Part shown: positions 18,032-27,311 of the stretch, piece by piece
Position numbering within the stretch: position 1 is the first letter of the stretch
Layout: each line of letters starts with the position of its first letter
NCBI GenBank assembly: GCA_046350255.1
Contig: JAXMAV010000016.1
Location: 124,001 to 188,000 of the forward strand
Direction of reading: 5' to 3'
Length of the DNA: 64,000 nucleotides
Source: CALDUY01 sp046350255
GTDB lineage: Bacteria > Planctomycetota > Planctomycetia > Gemmatales > Gemmataceae
Notes under the pieces: generated by a model
The model's database searches: none
Told to the model about the DNA's origin: nothing
What the model saw: only the letters and a program-made list of their open reading frames with translations
Program-made: the position numbers and the translations under genes

Positions 18032-19569
18032 TTCCCCATGGAAAGTGGGTTCTCCCGGAATGGCAATAAGTTAGTCCGGAAGTGGAAGCCTGACAATAGG
18101 TTCCGCACGCTGAGCATCTCTCGCGAGGGTAGAATGACGATGGTCCCGTCGCCCGGCAATCGAAGCGGGTGCGACCATGGTCTCGACTCTCTCTGCTGCT
18201 CTACAGCATCTTCGTGACGACCTCGCGGAGTTGCTTGAGCCTCTGGCCCTCCGGGAACTGTGTCGCTCCCTTGGCCACTGCTGGCGCGAACGCCTACTCG
18301 ACCGGGTGACCACCCTCCACCTGTTCCTGCTCCAGATCCTCCACGGCAACACCGCCGGCTCCCACCTGCCGCGTCTCACCGGGCTATCCTTCACCGCCTC
18401 GGCCTACTGCCAGGCCCGCTCGCGCTTTCCCCTGGCCGTCTTGCGGCCTCTTCTGCGCCGCGTCGTCGAGACCGCCCAACCGCTGACCGACGCCGTCGGC
18501 ACCTGGCGGGGCACCGCACCTGGCTCGTCGATGGCACCGGCGTCAGCATGCCGGACCCCAGGGCGTTGCAGGGGGCCTTCGGCCAGCCGACCAACCAGGC
18601 CGAGGGCTGCGGCTTCCCCGTCTCCCGCCTGCTGGCTTTGTTCCACACCGGCACCGGGATGCTCCAGTCGTTCCTGGTGTCGCCTTTGCGGTCGCACGAG
18701 ATGGCCCACGTCGCCCGGCAGCACCCCGAACTGCATCCGGATGACGTGCTGGTCGGGGACAGGGCGTTCGGCACGTTCGCCCATCTGGCCCTGTTGGTCA
18801 GCCGTGGCCTGCACGGCCTCTTCCACATGGCTCAGCGCCGCGTGATCGACTTCACGCCGAACCGGCCCGCGCCGCCGCGATGGAACACGCGCAAGGTGAG
18901 CGGCAAGGCGCGGTCGCTTTGGATCCGCTCCCTGGGGCCAACCGACCAGGTGGTCCAGTGGTACAAGCCGTACCTGCGGCCGGTTTGGATGTCCCAAGAG
19001 GACCACGCAGCGTTGCCGGTCACGCTGACGGTTCGTGAGTGCCGTTACCAGGTGAACCAGCGCGGCTTCCGGGTGCGGACCATCACCCTGGTGACCACCC
19101 TGCTCGACGCCGACCGCTATCCCGCTATAACGCTGGCCCAGCTCTACCAGCAGCGCTGGCAAGTAGAAACCGATTTAGCCCATCTGAAAACGACCCTAAA
19201 AGTGGACATGCTACATTGCGAGACGGAAGAAGGGGTACGCAAGGAAATGACGACCTTTGCGATCGTGTACAATCTGGTGCGGTTGGTAAGGATCGAGGCG
19301 AGCCGCCGGCAAGGAGTGCCCGTCAGCCGGATCAGCTTCGTGGACGCGTTGCGCTGGCTATCGTCCTCGCCACCCGGGCCGCCTCTGCCCAAGCTAATCG
19401 TGAACCCCGAGCGACCAAATCGCATCGAGCCAAGGTCCAAGAAGAGGCGGGCGAAGAAGCACCCCTATATGAAGCAGCCGCGCCATGTGTTGCGGCAACG
19501 CCTCCTCAATCAACAGGTTGCGGTCTAACTTGCTGCCATTCCGGGAGAACCCATTTTTCGTGGGGAATT
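18032..19569 (+). mobile_element. IS4-type insertion sequence with 43-bp terminal inverted repeats
   Basis: The left end (18032-18074) and the right end (19527-19569) are inverted repeats of each other, matching at about 37 of 43 positions; the inner part TGGGTTCTCCCGGAATGGCA is identical. The element is 1,538 bp and contains one transposase gene. I see no clear target-site duplication at the flanks, which points to a rearrangement after insertion. It interrupts an IS630 relic. Confidence 0.8.
18177..19528 (+). pseudogene. IS4-family transposase with a frameshift
   Basis: The first part (from ATG 18177) matches the N-terminus of an IS4-family DDE transposase. The rest is in another frame. 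The join is near 18510, where TWRG must pass to HRTWLVDGTGVSMPD; one extra G in the local G-run would restore a single frame. The second part has the three DDE regions: LVDGTG with the first Asp, DDVLVGDRAFG with the second, and the Y-x2-R-x3-E-x6-K signature in LYQQRWQVETDLAHLK with the Glu. The full protein would be about 450 residues. It is either inactivated by a one-base deletion or affected by a homopolymer sequencing error; no slippery heptamer suggests programmed frameshifting. Confidence 0.85.
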
Positions 19570-19605
19570 CCACCCTCACGGAGTGACGCTTGGAAGGCGA
19601 CAAGG

Positions 19606-20673
19606 CTACATCGGGACATCTTCGAGACGTGCGGGCCCGCTGCCCTTGCTCGGGTCGGTTTTCCACGGCCAGTCGTAGGAGCGAAACGGCGCGAGGGTCG
19701 GTAGCAGAGCAGGCTTCCCGCGTTTGGCCATCTCATGTTCGATGGCCGCCCGGCCTCCCCCACCGAGCAGTTCGACGTCCATGAGGAAATAGTCGCGAAA
19801 GAAGAGCATTCCAATGGCCCGGTCGGCGACGATGCGGGTAAGCACTTCGAGCATCTTCTCGGGGGTCGTCTCGAACTCGGGGGTCTCGATTAGCAGCAGC
19901 CTATCACCCATGGCTTCCGTGCCCATGTGCTGGACCAGAATGCTGAAAAGGATGTTGTTTTGACGCGTGACGTACAGCGTGTTGCTGACGGCGTAGGTGC
20001 GTTCCCAGCTCGTTCCTAGCTCCTCCTTCCAGCCTTCGACCACCTTCATCCAGTGCCCCACCTGGGCATTCGCGCTGATGCCGATCGTCTTGGCTGAATA
20101 GGGAGCCGTGCCCCGGATAAACTCCTGGAAAGTTTGGTAGGAATACGTCCCCAGTTCGAGGCACTTGTCCATAAAGGCCAGATTGCGATCGAGGATGGTG
20201 CGGAGCAGAGTCCTGTCCTCTTCGGGGATATCCAGGTCATCCAGGCCATCGAGGGCGGTCTGGTGCTGGGTACGGTACATCGCCAACGGAGCCCGCCATA
20301 GCTGGTTCGCTTTCGGGTTCGCCAGGTACGGCGACAGGATCTGGTAAATCGCCATGGTGCTGTGGCCCACCGACTTGGCAAGCTGGTAGACAGTCGGCAC
20401 CGGAGGGGCCACCGTGGGTGCCTGACCGGGTCGATACAGGATCATTTGCCCGCCCTGACCGGTGAAGAGGGCCAGGATGATGGGTACGCTATCATGCAGG
20501 TTCTTCTTGAACTTCTCCAGAGAATCGTCGTACAGCCGCATCATCGACGTATTCAGGGCCAGCACGGCCTGTTCGGCGACCACCCGGGCGGTCGCCGGAG
20601 GTTCGTCCGCGATAACCTGACGCAGGAAGTTTGGGATGGAATCGCCCCTGTACGCAGGATCTGGTCTGGACAT
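19606..20673 (-). CDS. Conserved-looking protein of unknown function, last gene of the hydroxylase operon
   Basis: A 355-residue soluble protein with no signal peptide or membrane span. The ATG at 20673 is preferred, with GGGAG about 10 bases upstream; an upstream TTG would overlap the previous gene. The middle is rich in aromatic and charged residues (TWERTYAVSNTLYVTRQNN-like text and IETPEFETTPEKMLEVLTRI). I do not recognise the family. It lies 43 bases after the ABM-domain gene on the same strand, so it is probably co-transcribed with the molybdenum hydroxylase genes. Confidence 0.7.
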   Translation of the reverse strand: MSRPDPAYRGDSIPNFLRQVIADEPPATARVVAEQAVLALNTSMMRLYDDSLEKFKKNLHDSVPIILALFTGQGGQMILYRPGQAPTVAPPVPTVYQLAKSVGHSTMAIYQILSPYLANPKANQLWRAPLAMYRTQHQTALDGLDDLDIPEEDRTLLRTILDRNLAFMDKCLELGTYSYQTFQEFIRGTAPYSAKTIGISANAQVGHWMKVVEGWKEELGTSWERTYAVSNTLYVTRQNNILFSILVQHMGTEAMGDRLLLIETPEFETTPEKMLEVLTRIVADRAIGMLFFRDYFLMDVELLGGGGRAAIEHEMAKRGKPALLPTLAPFRSYDWPWKTDPSKGSGPARLEDVPM

Positions 20674-20716
20674 GAGTGCGTATTCTCCCTTGGTTTCGAG
20701 CGAGCCGAGGCTGGGA

Positions 20717-21394
20717 TCACCCTGCGACAAGGTGAAACAAAACTGCCATGGAGGCCAGGGCGGCGACGATCAGCGCAGTGCCCATCAGGTTGCGCGCCCG
20801 ATCTTCTTTCCCCCGCGCACGCAGCCAGGGGCCGAGCAGCAACTGAATGACAGGACCACCCAGCCACTCGAGAAAGGCACAACAGACGACGTTGCTGATC
20901 AGAATGGCGGCAGCCAGGCCGAAACGCTGTGTGAACGGTGCAAGGTACAGAGTGAGAACCATGACGGTCGGGTACAGCCCCAGGAGGACGGACAGGAACA
21001 CCTTCCAGTGGGGTAATGGCTCATGGTCGTCTGTCCGGCCCGCGAACCAGGCGGCGAAGCCAGACGGCAACGTCTTCAGCCGGAACCTCTGAATCTCGCG
21101 TGGTAGCTTCGAGGTCCACTCGGCCCGCTGCGGAGAGTTGAGCCAGGCCTGCAGGTTCCCTGGATCGTCGAAGTGGACGACGATGACCCACTCATGCAAT
21201 CGATCCGCTGTTGGAGGGTAGATCTCCGTCGTTTGGTATCCCGTGAATCGGGCCGCGGCTGCAGTGATGCCTCGCTGCCACTCCAGGAAGGTCTCGCTGG
21301 CTCCGGGTGCGACCTGATGCACGATGACCGAGGTCGACTGTGGGCAACATACCTGCGCCTGCGAGCCAGGAGTTCCGACGGACGGTGAGGTCAT
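20717..21394 (-). CDS. ABM-domain membrane protein (COG3224-like)
   Basis: A 225-residue protein in two parts. Residues about 20-110 form an antibiotic-biosynthesis-monooxygenase-like ferredoxin fold (VIVHQVAPGASETFLEW, FTGYQTTEIYPP, WVIVVHFDDPGNLQAWL). Residues about 130-225 carry three or four hydrophobic helices, as in the COG3224 family of membrane-attached ABM proteins. Its ATG overlaps the stop of the molybdenum hydroxylase gene (ATGA), so translation is probably coupled. AGGAGAG precedes the start. ABM folds act on quinone-like or heme-like aromatic substrates; a link to the oxidation product of the neighbouring hydroxylase is an inference. Confidence 0.8.
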   Translation of the reverse strand: MTSPSVGTPGSQAQVCCPQSTSVIVHQVAPGASETFLEWQRGITAAAARFTGYQTTEIYPPTADRLHEWVIVVHFDDPGNLQAWLNSPQRAEWTSKLPREIQRFRLKTLPSGFAAWFAGRTDDHEPLPHWKVFLSVLLGLYPTVMVLTLYLAPFTQRFGLAAAILISNVVCCAFLEWLGGPVIQLLLGPWLRARGKEDRARNLMGTALIVAALASMAVLFHLVAG

Positions 21395-24135
21395 TGGGCT
21401 CTCCTGGGAGCACCCGGGGCCTGCCGTGCCTCGACCAGGCGGGCATAAACCCGATCGGCACGGAAGGGCAGATCGTGGAATCGAACCCCCGTCGCGTCGG
21501 CCAGCGCGTTGCCCAGAGCAGCGCTGACCGGAACGATGGGGGCCTCACCGATCGGTTTCGCACCCAGCGGTCCGTGGCGGTCGTGGGTGTCAGCAAAGTA
21601 GATCTCCGAACGCGGGATGTCCGCAAAGGCCGGGATGCGGTAATTCCGAAAGGTGGAGGTTTCCACAGTCCCTGTCTCGTGGAGTGTTAGCTGCTCGAAG
21701 AGGGTGGTGCCGATGCCCTGAGCGATGCCGCCCTCGACCTGTCCACGAGCCTGCATGGGGTTGATGAGCTTGCCTGCATCAAAGGCCTGAACGCTCTGCA
21801 GGATGCGGATCTCCCCGGTGACGCACTGGACGGCGATACGAAAGCCGTGCGCCAGAAAGGCCGTGGAACGGGGTGTGCCGTAGACCTTGCGAGCGACGTG
21901 GAGCTTGTCACGCAACGGCGCTGCTTCAAACAGATGCTTCAAGGTGAGCGAACGCTCTCCACAATGGATCAGGCCATCGTCCAGGCGACAGCCCTCGGAG
22001 GGCACCCCGGTCAACTGGCTGGCCAGATCGATCAGATTGTCTCGCAGGGCCTCGGCCGCCTTCTGGACCCCAAGAGTCGCCACGCTCGTCCCGGTGCTGG
22101 CGAAGGTGCCGGTGTCATACGGGGTCGTGTCTGTGTCAGCGAAGTCCATGGAGATCGCCGACGCTCGCGTGTGCAGGACGGAGGCGGCAACCTGCCGCTG
22201 GGCGTTTCGGATGCCATTGCCGAACTCCGCCGATCCGATGCTCAGGTGGTAGGTTCCATCGGCCAGCAGAGACAGGTGGGCCTCCGAGCGGTGCTCGGTG
22301 GGAGGGGCACAATCCTGGGCATGGATGGCGACTCCGCGACCTTCCAGCCAATCGTCGCCAGTGGGCTTCGGGTCGCCCCGGCCGCTGTCGAGCGCCTGCT
22401 CGACGAGATCGAGGCATTGATCCAGCCCGTAGCTGCCGATCACGCCGTCGTGCGGATAGGGCCAGATGCTGTGGATAGGGTCGCGCGGGCCGATCATGTT
22501 CCGCCGACGCATCGTGAACGGGTCGATTTCCAGCTGGCGGCCCAGTTCGTCGAGGGCGGACTCGATGGCAAACGCGGCCTGGGTTGCACCGTATCCCCGG
22601 AAAGCGCCGGAAGGCACGGTATTCGTGTAGACCGCGTAGCCAGTGCCTTTCTTGTTGGGACAACGGTAGGTGGCGAGCGAGGAGCCGAGCGAGGAGGCCA
22701 GGACCTCGCCGCCGTGGTTGCCGTAGGCTCCGGTGTTCGAGAGGGTGTGAATCTGCATCGCGGTGAGGGTGCCGTCTCTTGTTGCTCCCAGCTTGATCGT
22801 GATCTTCATCGGGTGCCGGGTGGTCGAGGCACAGAACTGCTCGGTGCGGGTGAATTCCCAGGCCACCGGCCGGCCCGTCTTCAATGCCGCGAGAACGCAC
22901 AGATCCTCGGTGAGCAGTTCCTGCTTGCCGCCAAAGCCGCCGCCGACGCACTCGGAAAAAACGTGGACCTGATGCGGATAGAGACGGAACAGGTATGCGA
23001 GCTTGATCTTCGTGAGGTGCGGTGTCTGGGTACTGGTGCGGACGTGAACACGGCCATCGGAAGTACACCAGGCGATCGAGCCGTGGGTTTCCATGTGAGC
23101 ATGCTGAACCCGGGGTAGCGAGAACGTCCCCTCGTAGATGGAGTCCGCCGCGGCAAATCCCGCCACCACGTCCCCGGTCTCGGCCTCGATCTTTTTGAAG
23201 ATGTTGCGCGTCACGTCCTCGATACGGGAGTCGGGATCCCCTTCGGGGTGAATCCGTGGAGCGCCGGGCTGCATGGCCTCCCCGGGATCCAACACCGCGG
23301 GAAGCACCTCGTAATCCACATCCACCCGCTGGCACCCTTCCAGCGCAGCCTCCTCCGTCTCCGCCACCACAGCCGCAATTCGCTGCCCCACGAATCGCGC
23401 GACGTTGTCGAGAATATAGGTGTCATCGGGATCGACGTGGAAGTCGTCATGGCAGGCGGTGGTGAATGGCCGCCGAGGCACGTCCTCCCAGGTATAGACG
23501 GCATGGACGCCCGGCACGGCAAGAGCCCTGTCCTTGCGGATAGCTCGGATACGAGCATGAGCATGTGGTGAGCGAACCACCCGGAGGTGGAGCATCCCTG
23601 GCAGATGCAGATCCATCGTGTAACGGGCCTTGCCGGTTACGATCGAAGCGCCGAGGGGGTTACCGAGGCTAGCCCCCAAGGCGTGGCCTGCCCGGTCAGA
23701 CTCGACGGCCCGGTGGCCGCTGAGAGCGTTCTCGATCGCCTGGTAGCCGGTACACCGGCAAAGATTGCCCTTGAGGTAGAAAGGGAGGTCCGCTCTCGCC
23801 TCCTCGGGCAAGCTGCTTGCCGTCAGGATCATGCCCGCCGTGCAGAATCCGCACTGAAACGCCTGGGCTTCGAGGAACGCTCGCTGCGTCGGGTGCAGTT
23901 CGCCCTCGCAGGCCAGACCCTGAAGGGTGGTAACCTCGCGGCCCTCGGCCCGGAAGGCGGGATAAAGGCAGCTATGGACCGGCTTCCCATCCAACCAGAC
24001 CGTGCAGGCCCCACAGTCCCCTGCATCGCACCCCTTCTTCACGTCTAGCCAGCCCAGGTCGCGAAGGAAGGTGCGCAGACACTGACCGGGGCGAGGCTCG
24101 GCCGGGAATTCTTTGCCGTTGATCCGGATTGTCAT
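21391..24135 (-). CDS. Molybdenum hydroxylase, fused 2Fe-2S and Mo-binding subunit
   Basis: A 914-residue xanthine-dehydrogenase-family protein fusing the small iron-sulfur and large molybdopterin subunits. The plant-type 2Fe-2S site uses C36, C41, C44 and C56; the second 2Fe-2S site uses C95, C98, C126 and C128 (CGFCTAG and CRCTGY). The Mo domain follows, with the GGGFGGK pterin-binding loop, a GAFRGYG loop and the active-site Glu in PIGEAPIVPV near the end. FAD is supplied by the next gene upstream. It should hydroxylate a heterocycle or oxidise an aldehyde; the substrate cannot be told. The ATG at 24135 has GGGAG 7 bases upstream. The stop overlaps the ABM gene by four bases. Confidence 0.92.
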   Translation of the reverse strand: MTIRINGKEFPAEPRPGQCLRTFLRDLGWLDVKKGCDAGDCGACTVWLDGKPVHSCLYPAFRAEGREVTTLQGLACEGELHPTQRAFLEAQAFQCGFCTAGMILTASSLPEEARADLPFYLKGNLCRCTGYQAIENALSGHRAVESDRAGHALGASLGNPLGASIVTGKARYTMDLHLPGMLHLRVVRSPHAHARIRAIRKDRALAVPGVHAVYTWEDVPRRPFTTACHDDFHVDPDDTYILDNVARFVGQRIAAVVAETEEAALEGCQRVDVDYEVLPAVLDPGEAMQPGAPRIHPEGDPDSRIEDVTRNIFKKIEAETGDVVAGFAAADSIYEGTFSLPRVQHAHMETHGSIAWCTSDGRVHVRTSTQTPHLTKIKLAYLFRLYPHQVHVFSECVGGGFGGKQELLTEDLCVLAALKTGRPVAWEFTRTEQFCASTTRHPMKITIKLGATRDGTLTAMQIHTLSNTGAYGNHGGEVLASSLGSSLATYRCPNKKGTGYAVYTNTVPSGAFRGYGATQAAFAIESALDELGRQLEIDPFTMRRRNMIGPRDPIHSIWPYPHDGVIGSYGLDQCLDLVEQALDSGRGDPKPTGDDWLEGRGVAIHAQDCAPPTEHRSEAHLSLLADGTYHLSIGSAEFGNGIRNAQRQVAASVLHTRASAISMDFADTDTTPYDTGTFASTGTSVATLGVQKAAEALRDNLIDLASQLTGVPSEGCRLDDGLIHCGERSLTLKHLFEAAPLRDKLHVARKVYGTPRSTAFLAHGFRIAVQCVTGEIRILQSVQAFDAGKLINPMQARGQVEGGIAQGIGTTLFEQLTLHETGTVETSTFRNYRIPAFADIPRSEIYFADTHDRHGPLGAKPIGEAPIVPVSAALGNALADATGVRFHDLPFRADRVYARLVEARQAPGAPRRAQ

Positions 24136-24152
24136 GGCAGGCTCCCGGTGCG

Positions 24153-24986
24153 TCACGACAACTCGGGGAAAAGCTCCGAGTATATTTGCTGGGCAAATAG
24201 GTGGGTGAGGTGCTGGCGGTGCGCCGGCGTTCCATGCATGTCGTCGAGATAAAGGTGGAACGGCACGGCCTCGTCAAGCGCGGTCCGAAGCTGTTCCCTA
24301 CCGGGCAGGACCGGGAATGTCAGGACAACCGGACGTACGGTCGCGGCGGTGATTGTCAACCGGAGGTCCGAACGCTCGGGGCAGCGTGTGCCAATGAGGA
24401 GAACCGAGGACCTGCCAAGATGCGTGAGGGTGAAACGCTGGAAGGAGTGTTTCTTGCGGAGTGCGTGGGCGGGCAAGTGGATGGATCGCATCAGCTCGCC
24501 CGGGGCAAGCACGTTGGCGTGGTTGCCCGTGACGAAATCTGCAACGCTCACGTGCCGCGGCTCGCTGTCGCGTGGCCAGAGCGTGGCAACCCCTTCGAGA
24601 GCGGTTGCGAGAGAGATCATCGGGCCAGCGGGCAGCGACAGGCAAATGTTCCCGCCCACTGTTGCCTCGTTCCAGATCTTGTAGGAGGCCAGAAAGGCAC
24701 GGCAGCACAGGCGGAATAGTGGAGCCGCCGCCCAGTCTGGGGGAGCCAGCTCAACGTATCGATCCAGTTCCGCGACAGTGCAGGTGGCCGCGATCTCGAG
24801 GCCCTTGTCCGAAACCTGGAGTGCTGGCCAGCTAAGCCTCTCCAGATCGACGAGCGTGTGGAGGCCGATCTGGGGTTCTGAAAAGAGCCAGGTTCCCCCG
24901 GCAAGCCAGGCCGCTCCTGTCTCCCAGGGGCCAATATCCTCCGTTCGGGTGGGCCGGCGAACGTGCTTTACCGTATGCAGGTCCAC
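24153..24986 (-). CDS. FAD-binding subunit of the molybdenum hydroxylase
   Basis: A 277-residue protein of the CoxM/XdhB type (FAD_binding_5 plus CO dehydrogenase flavoprotein C-terminal domain). The flavin loops are AGGTWL (residues 29-34) and ATVGGNICLSLPAGP, both canonical. The GTG at 24986 is chosen because the conserved N-terminal PxTxxE segment begins soon after; an AGG lies about 13 bases upstream. It precedes the fused Fe-S/Mo subunit by 17 bases, so the two form a two-polypeptide enzyme with electrons flowing Mo to 2Fe-2S to FAD. It is the first gene of the operon, and the promoter should be in 24987-25199, where nothing else is seen. Confidence 0.88.
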   Translation of the reverse strand: MDLHTVKHVRRPTRTEDIGPWETGAAWLAGGTWLFSEPQIGLHTLVDLERLSWPALQVSDKGLEIAATCTVAELDRYVELAPPDWAAAPLFRLCCRAFLASYKIWNEATVGGNICLSLPAGPMISLATALEGVATLWPRDSEPRHVSVADFVTGNHANVLAPGELMRSIHLPAHALRKKHSFQRFTLTHLGRSSVLLIGTRCPERSDLRLTITAATVRPVVLTFPVLPGREQLRTALDEAVPFHLYLDDMHGTPAHRQHLTHLFAQQIYSELFPELS

Positions 24987-25199
24987 CGATTACTGCCTCG
25001 CAAGGTCAAGTCGAGGAGGCCACACCGGGCGAGCCATCCTCTGCCCTGAGATCGAAGAAAGATCAATGCGGAGCAGCTTACAGCACAGCCGAGCAGTAGC
25101 TTGGGGCTACTTCGTATCGTTTCCTGTTTAACCACCCGGCAGGTGGGAATCCGCCCATGAGAATGGCTTTTGACACCCCTCCACCCTTCTCACTCTACT

Positions 25200-25550
25200 T
25201 CACTTCAAGACCTCCGGCAACCACCACCAGTTCCAAGTCGTCCCCCGTTTGCTGAGGATATCGAAGGTAGCCGCGAGGACGACGGCAAAGGCTTGATCCG
25301 CTGACACTTGCATCTCTTCGAGCATGACCTTGCCGTCGCGAAACAGCTCCGCGATCGTCATCCGCTTGCCGTAGCAGTCCGTCAGTTCGACAGCGTTCTC
25401 CACCCGGTCGGTCATCAATAACCACGGCTCGTCGCGTCGGGCTGGCAGCCCCCGCTTCCAGCGGATGGCCAGGTGGTGCGTCGGGGGGTCGCTCTTGCGG
25501 TAACGCACGCCACGCAGCACGCGACGCATCCACTTCTTCACCGGGGGTAC
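25200..25550 (-). pseudogene. IS4-like transposase C-terminal fragment
   Basis: The minus-strand frame contains WLLMTD, LTDCYGKRMTIAELFRDGK and a run of aromatic residues at the end. The YGKRMTIxELFRDxK stretch resembles the Y-x2-R-x3-E-x6-K region of IS4-type DDE transposases. The N-terminal two thirds is missing, and the upstream side is occupied by an integrase fragment on the opposite strand. It is a relic. Confidence 0.45.
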
Positions 25551-25555
25551 AGACG

Positions 25556-26146
25556 ATGGCACACACACGCAGGAAGACCTGGCCCCGACCTGTCCCAGAA
25601 GGGGCCATGCTGAAGCACGATCCGACTGGTCAACCCGTGGAAGCGAACTGGACTGATCAGAAGGGTCAATCACGCAAGGCGCCCATAACCGTGGGCAAGG
25701 ATGGAACGCTGAAGGTGATGTTCCAGAGTAGCCGGTACGTCACCGAGTTCACTGGACCCGATGGGAAACGTCAATCCACAAAGGGGTACAGGGACAGGCA
25801 ATCTACCCGGCAGAAGGCCAGCCAGCTGGAACGAGTCATCGAACGGAATGAGGTCGGGCTGATCGACCCATACGAGGAACATTCTCGACGACCGTTGACG
25901 GATCATATGGAGGATTTTGCAAATCATCTGCGTGCGCAAGGAGTAAAGGCCAGATACCTGGACATGAAGTTATCGCGGATAAGCACAGTTTTGGCTGGCA
26001 TCGGTGCTGTCATGCTGCGAGATCTCGACCACACCAAGGTGATGGCTTTCCTCGATGCGCGGGCAGCGGATCGCCCGGCACCAAAGCGGCCACAAGCACT
26101 CGAGTGGTACACCCTCTCCGAGGCCTCTCCTACACGTTCCCGATGA
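25556..26146 (+). pseudogene. Tyrosine recombinase N-terminal fragment
   Basis: The frame (about 196 codons) parallels the N-terminus of the integrase relic at 31584: RRKTWPRPVPEGA against SRKSYSRPVPSDA, then EHSRRPLTDHMEDFANHLRA against EYESRPLADLLEDYRREL. This covers the arm-binding and core-binding regions. The catalytic domain is missing; the frame ends where an IS630 fragment begins. It is therefore a third integrase relic in the mobile region. The match to the arm-type start supports position 25556 as the original start. Confidence 0.7.
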
Positions 26147-26510
26147 CGGTGACTCCTTGGGCAGCTTTCGTCGGTCGGCCGTTGATCATCGTCAGCAGTT
26201 GGTGGCGGACGGTCTGGAAGTAGCGGAGGCTGTTCCGGACGGCGGACTTCTGGTCACTGATCGCGTCGAACAGCCGGTGGTGCGTCGCCCGCCTCCTGAG
26301 CTTCTTCCAGAACCGCTCGATGGGGTTCAGCTGCGAACTGGAGCTGGGCAGTCGCTTGAACTCCAGCTGCGGGCTCTCCGCCAACGCCTCGTCGATCAGC
26401 TTGCCCCGGTGCCACGGGGCGTTGTCGATTAGCAGCACCACGCGCTTGTGCCGGGCTTGCGGGTACGCCTTCGCGACGTGCCGCAGGTGGTCGGCGAACG
26501 CCCGCTGCAT
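26130..26510 (-). pseudogene. IS630-type transposase C-terminal half
   Basis: The 126-codon frame matches the DDE_3 part of IS630 transposases: VVLLIDNAPWHRGKLIDEAL holds the second catalytic Asp, and LPSSSSQLNPIERFWKKLRR holds the Glu. The N-terminal helix-turn-helix and first Asp are missing because an IS66 fragment abuts the 5' side at about 26515. It is on the opposite strand to the IS630 N-terminal relic at 17.9 kb and is a separate copy. Confidence 0.8.
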
Positions 26511-26516
26511 CCGCCT

Positions 26517-27266
26517 TCGCCTGGGTGTATCTGGGCGACGACACGAACCCGTACACCCGGTTCGACCTGACTCCCGGCCGCCGCCAGGAGTCCCCGCAGC
26601 GGTTCCTCGCCGGCTATCGCGGGTTCGTCCACGCCGACGCCTACGACGGGTACAACGCGGTGCACGGCAACGTCCGGCATCTGGGCTGCTGGATGCACGC
26701 CCGGCGGTACTTCGTGGAGGCCGAGCCGACCGACCCCCGGGTGGTCGAGGCGCTGGCGTTCATCCGTACCCTGTACGCCGTCGAACGCGAGATCACGGTT
26801 GAACGGGCGAAGCCGGGCGGGACATTCACCGCCGCCGACGTGGTGCGGGTGCGGCGGACGCGGGCCGGGCCGATCCTCGCCGCGTTCGCCGGCTGGCTCG
26901 ACGCGCGACATCGTTCGGCGACGCCGAAGAGCCTGTTCGGGCAGGCCGTCGGGTACGCCCGCAACCAGTGGGGGTCGCTCGTCCGGTACCTCGACGACGC
27001 GCGGCTCGCCATCGACAACGGGGACGCCGAGCGGGCCATCCGGCCCCTGGCCGTCGGCCGGGCCAACTCGCCGCCCGTTCCGGCGGCGGCGGGCTGAAGA
27101 CGGCCTCCGTGCAGCTGAGCGTCTGCGCCGGCGCGGCCCGGCCCCGACTCAATCCGTGGGCGTACCTCCGCGACGTGCTGGACCAACTCGCCGCCCGTTC
27201 CTGCGGCGGCAACGTGAACGATCTCCTTCCCGATACCTGGGCCGCCCGTCGGGCCCCAACGACCTG
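26517..27266 (+). pseudogene. IS66-type transposase C-terminal part, frameshifted
   Basis: AWVYLGDDTNPYTRFDLTP opens the visible part, followed by GFVHADAYDGYNAV, GCWMHARRYFVEA and DNGDAERAIRPLAVGR, all typical of IS66 transposase. The normal end, LKTASVQLSVCAGAARPRLN then NVNDLLPDTW, is in another frame. Between the two frames the expected codons are replaced by a copy of a 25-bp motif (27064-27088) that recurs at 27183-27207. The N-terminal half is missing, so the element is dead. Confidence 0.8.
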
Positions 27267-27311
27267 ACGCCCGGCGTTCCCGTTGGCGAGCGACGTCCCT
27301 GCGAATCACTC

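Noticed and set aside
18032..19569. Programmed frameshifting in the IS4-type transposase
   Set aside because: The join lies in a plain G-run without a slippery heptamer or downstream stem, and IS4-family elements normally use one frame.
25200..25673. The full 157-codon minus-strand frame as an intact gene
   Set aside because: Only the part up to about 25550 resembles a transposase; the rest is antisense of the integrase fragment.
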